This document shows, piece after piece, positions 63,897 through 64,000 of a stretch of 64,000 nucleotides of DNA (within the stretch, counting starts at the first letter, position 1; each line of letters begins with the position of its first letter). Source of the stretch: Cryptomeria japonica (taxonomy: Eukaryota; Streptophyta; Pinopsida; Cupressales; Cupressaceae); NCBI RefSeq assembly GCF_030272615.1, contig NC_081407.1:268944575-269008574 (forward strand), given 5' to 3'. The position numbers and the translations under genes are program-made. The notes beneath the pieces are model-generated. The model was not told the DNA's origin. It ran no database searches and saw only the letters and a list, made by a program, of their open reading frames with translations.

Positions 63897-64000
63897 CTCA
63901 TCTCAAGTCTCCTCTCCTTTAGGACTCCTACTTATGAAACATTTCAAAATGCATGTTATTAATGTTTTTCCAACTTTTCTTCTTAGAATATCTTAATCTT
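63897..64000. repeat. tandem segment unit D, right part
   Basis: 63902-64000 matches unit B at about 45795-45895 (ACTCCTA...ATG, AAAATGCATG, CCAACTTTTCTTCTTA). It shows that unit D continues past the fold-back insertion and beyond the window. Confidence 0.75.

Overview
The window looks like nuclear DNA of a seed plant with a large, repeat-packed genome, most likely a gymnosperm (conifer type). The evidence is one intact intronless PPR-DYW gene, which is plant-specific, standing among nested LTR retrotransposons, a plant-type LINE with a C-terminal RNase H domain, very long TC/GA tracts and a 500-base assembly gap. The species is an inference. Apart from the PPR gene, every protein-coding trace I can support is a decayed mobile-element gene.

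Layout. 1-6043: part of a DNA element with TCGATGA-rich flanks and a CACTA-like right end at 6043. It contains a broken reading frame of about 1,046 codons, of unknown function, on the minus strand. 6044-8722: gag, primer-binding site and probable LTR of a minus-strand Ty3-gypsy element, cut at 6043/6044. 8728-23098: a Ty1-copia element (target duplication TAAAC). Its 3' LTR is split by a 6.6-kb non-autonomous LTR element at 14991-21566 (target duplication ACATG). That element carries a gag with four zinc knuckles and a second unknown reading frame of about 1,080 codons, and no polymerase. 24119-30288: a full-length minus-strand L1-type LINE with a perfect 16-bp target duplication. 31158-33431: the PPR-DYW gene, followed by a 40-bp tandem array made from its own last codons. 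33574-41449: AT-rich spacer, simple repeats and a LINE ORF1 relic.

41450-64000: a local tandem series of about four related 2-4 kb units (A-D), each carrying a degenerate short-period repeat rich in AAAGCTTTT. Two insertions interrupt it. One, at 49015-56451, is a three-LTR composite in which a plus-strand gag fragment is joined to an inverted gag-protease element. The other, at 59310-63896, is a fold-back-like element whose long polypyrimidine left half becomes a purine-rich right half across the gap.

How the parts relate. The non-autonomous element and its copia host share the tract around the polypurine/LTR junction, the LTR start and the cytosine-rich LTR end. This fits a passenger moved by copia machinery. 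Premature stops in the decayed frames are mostly TAG at places that read naturally as CAG, which fits C-to-T decay of methylated CHG sites. Best candidates for something undescribed: the two ~1,050-1,080-codon accessory frames, the inverted three-LTR composite, the fold-back element, the short-period repeat arrays, and the array grown from the PPR stop region.
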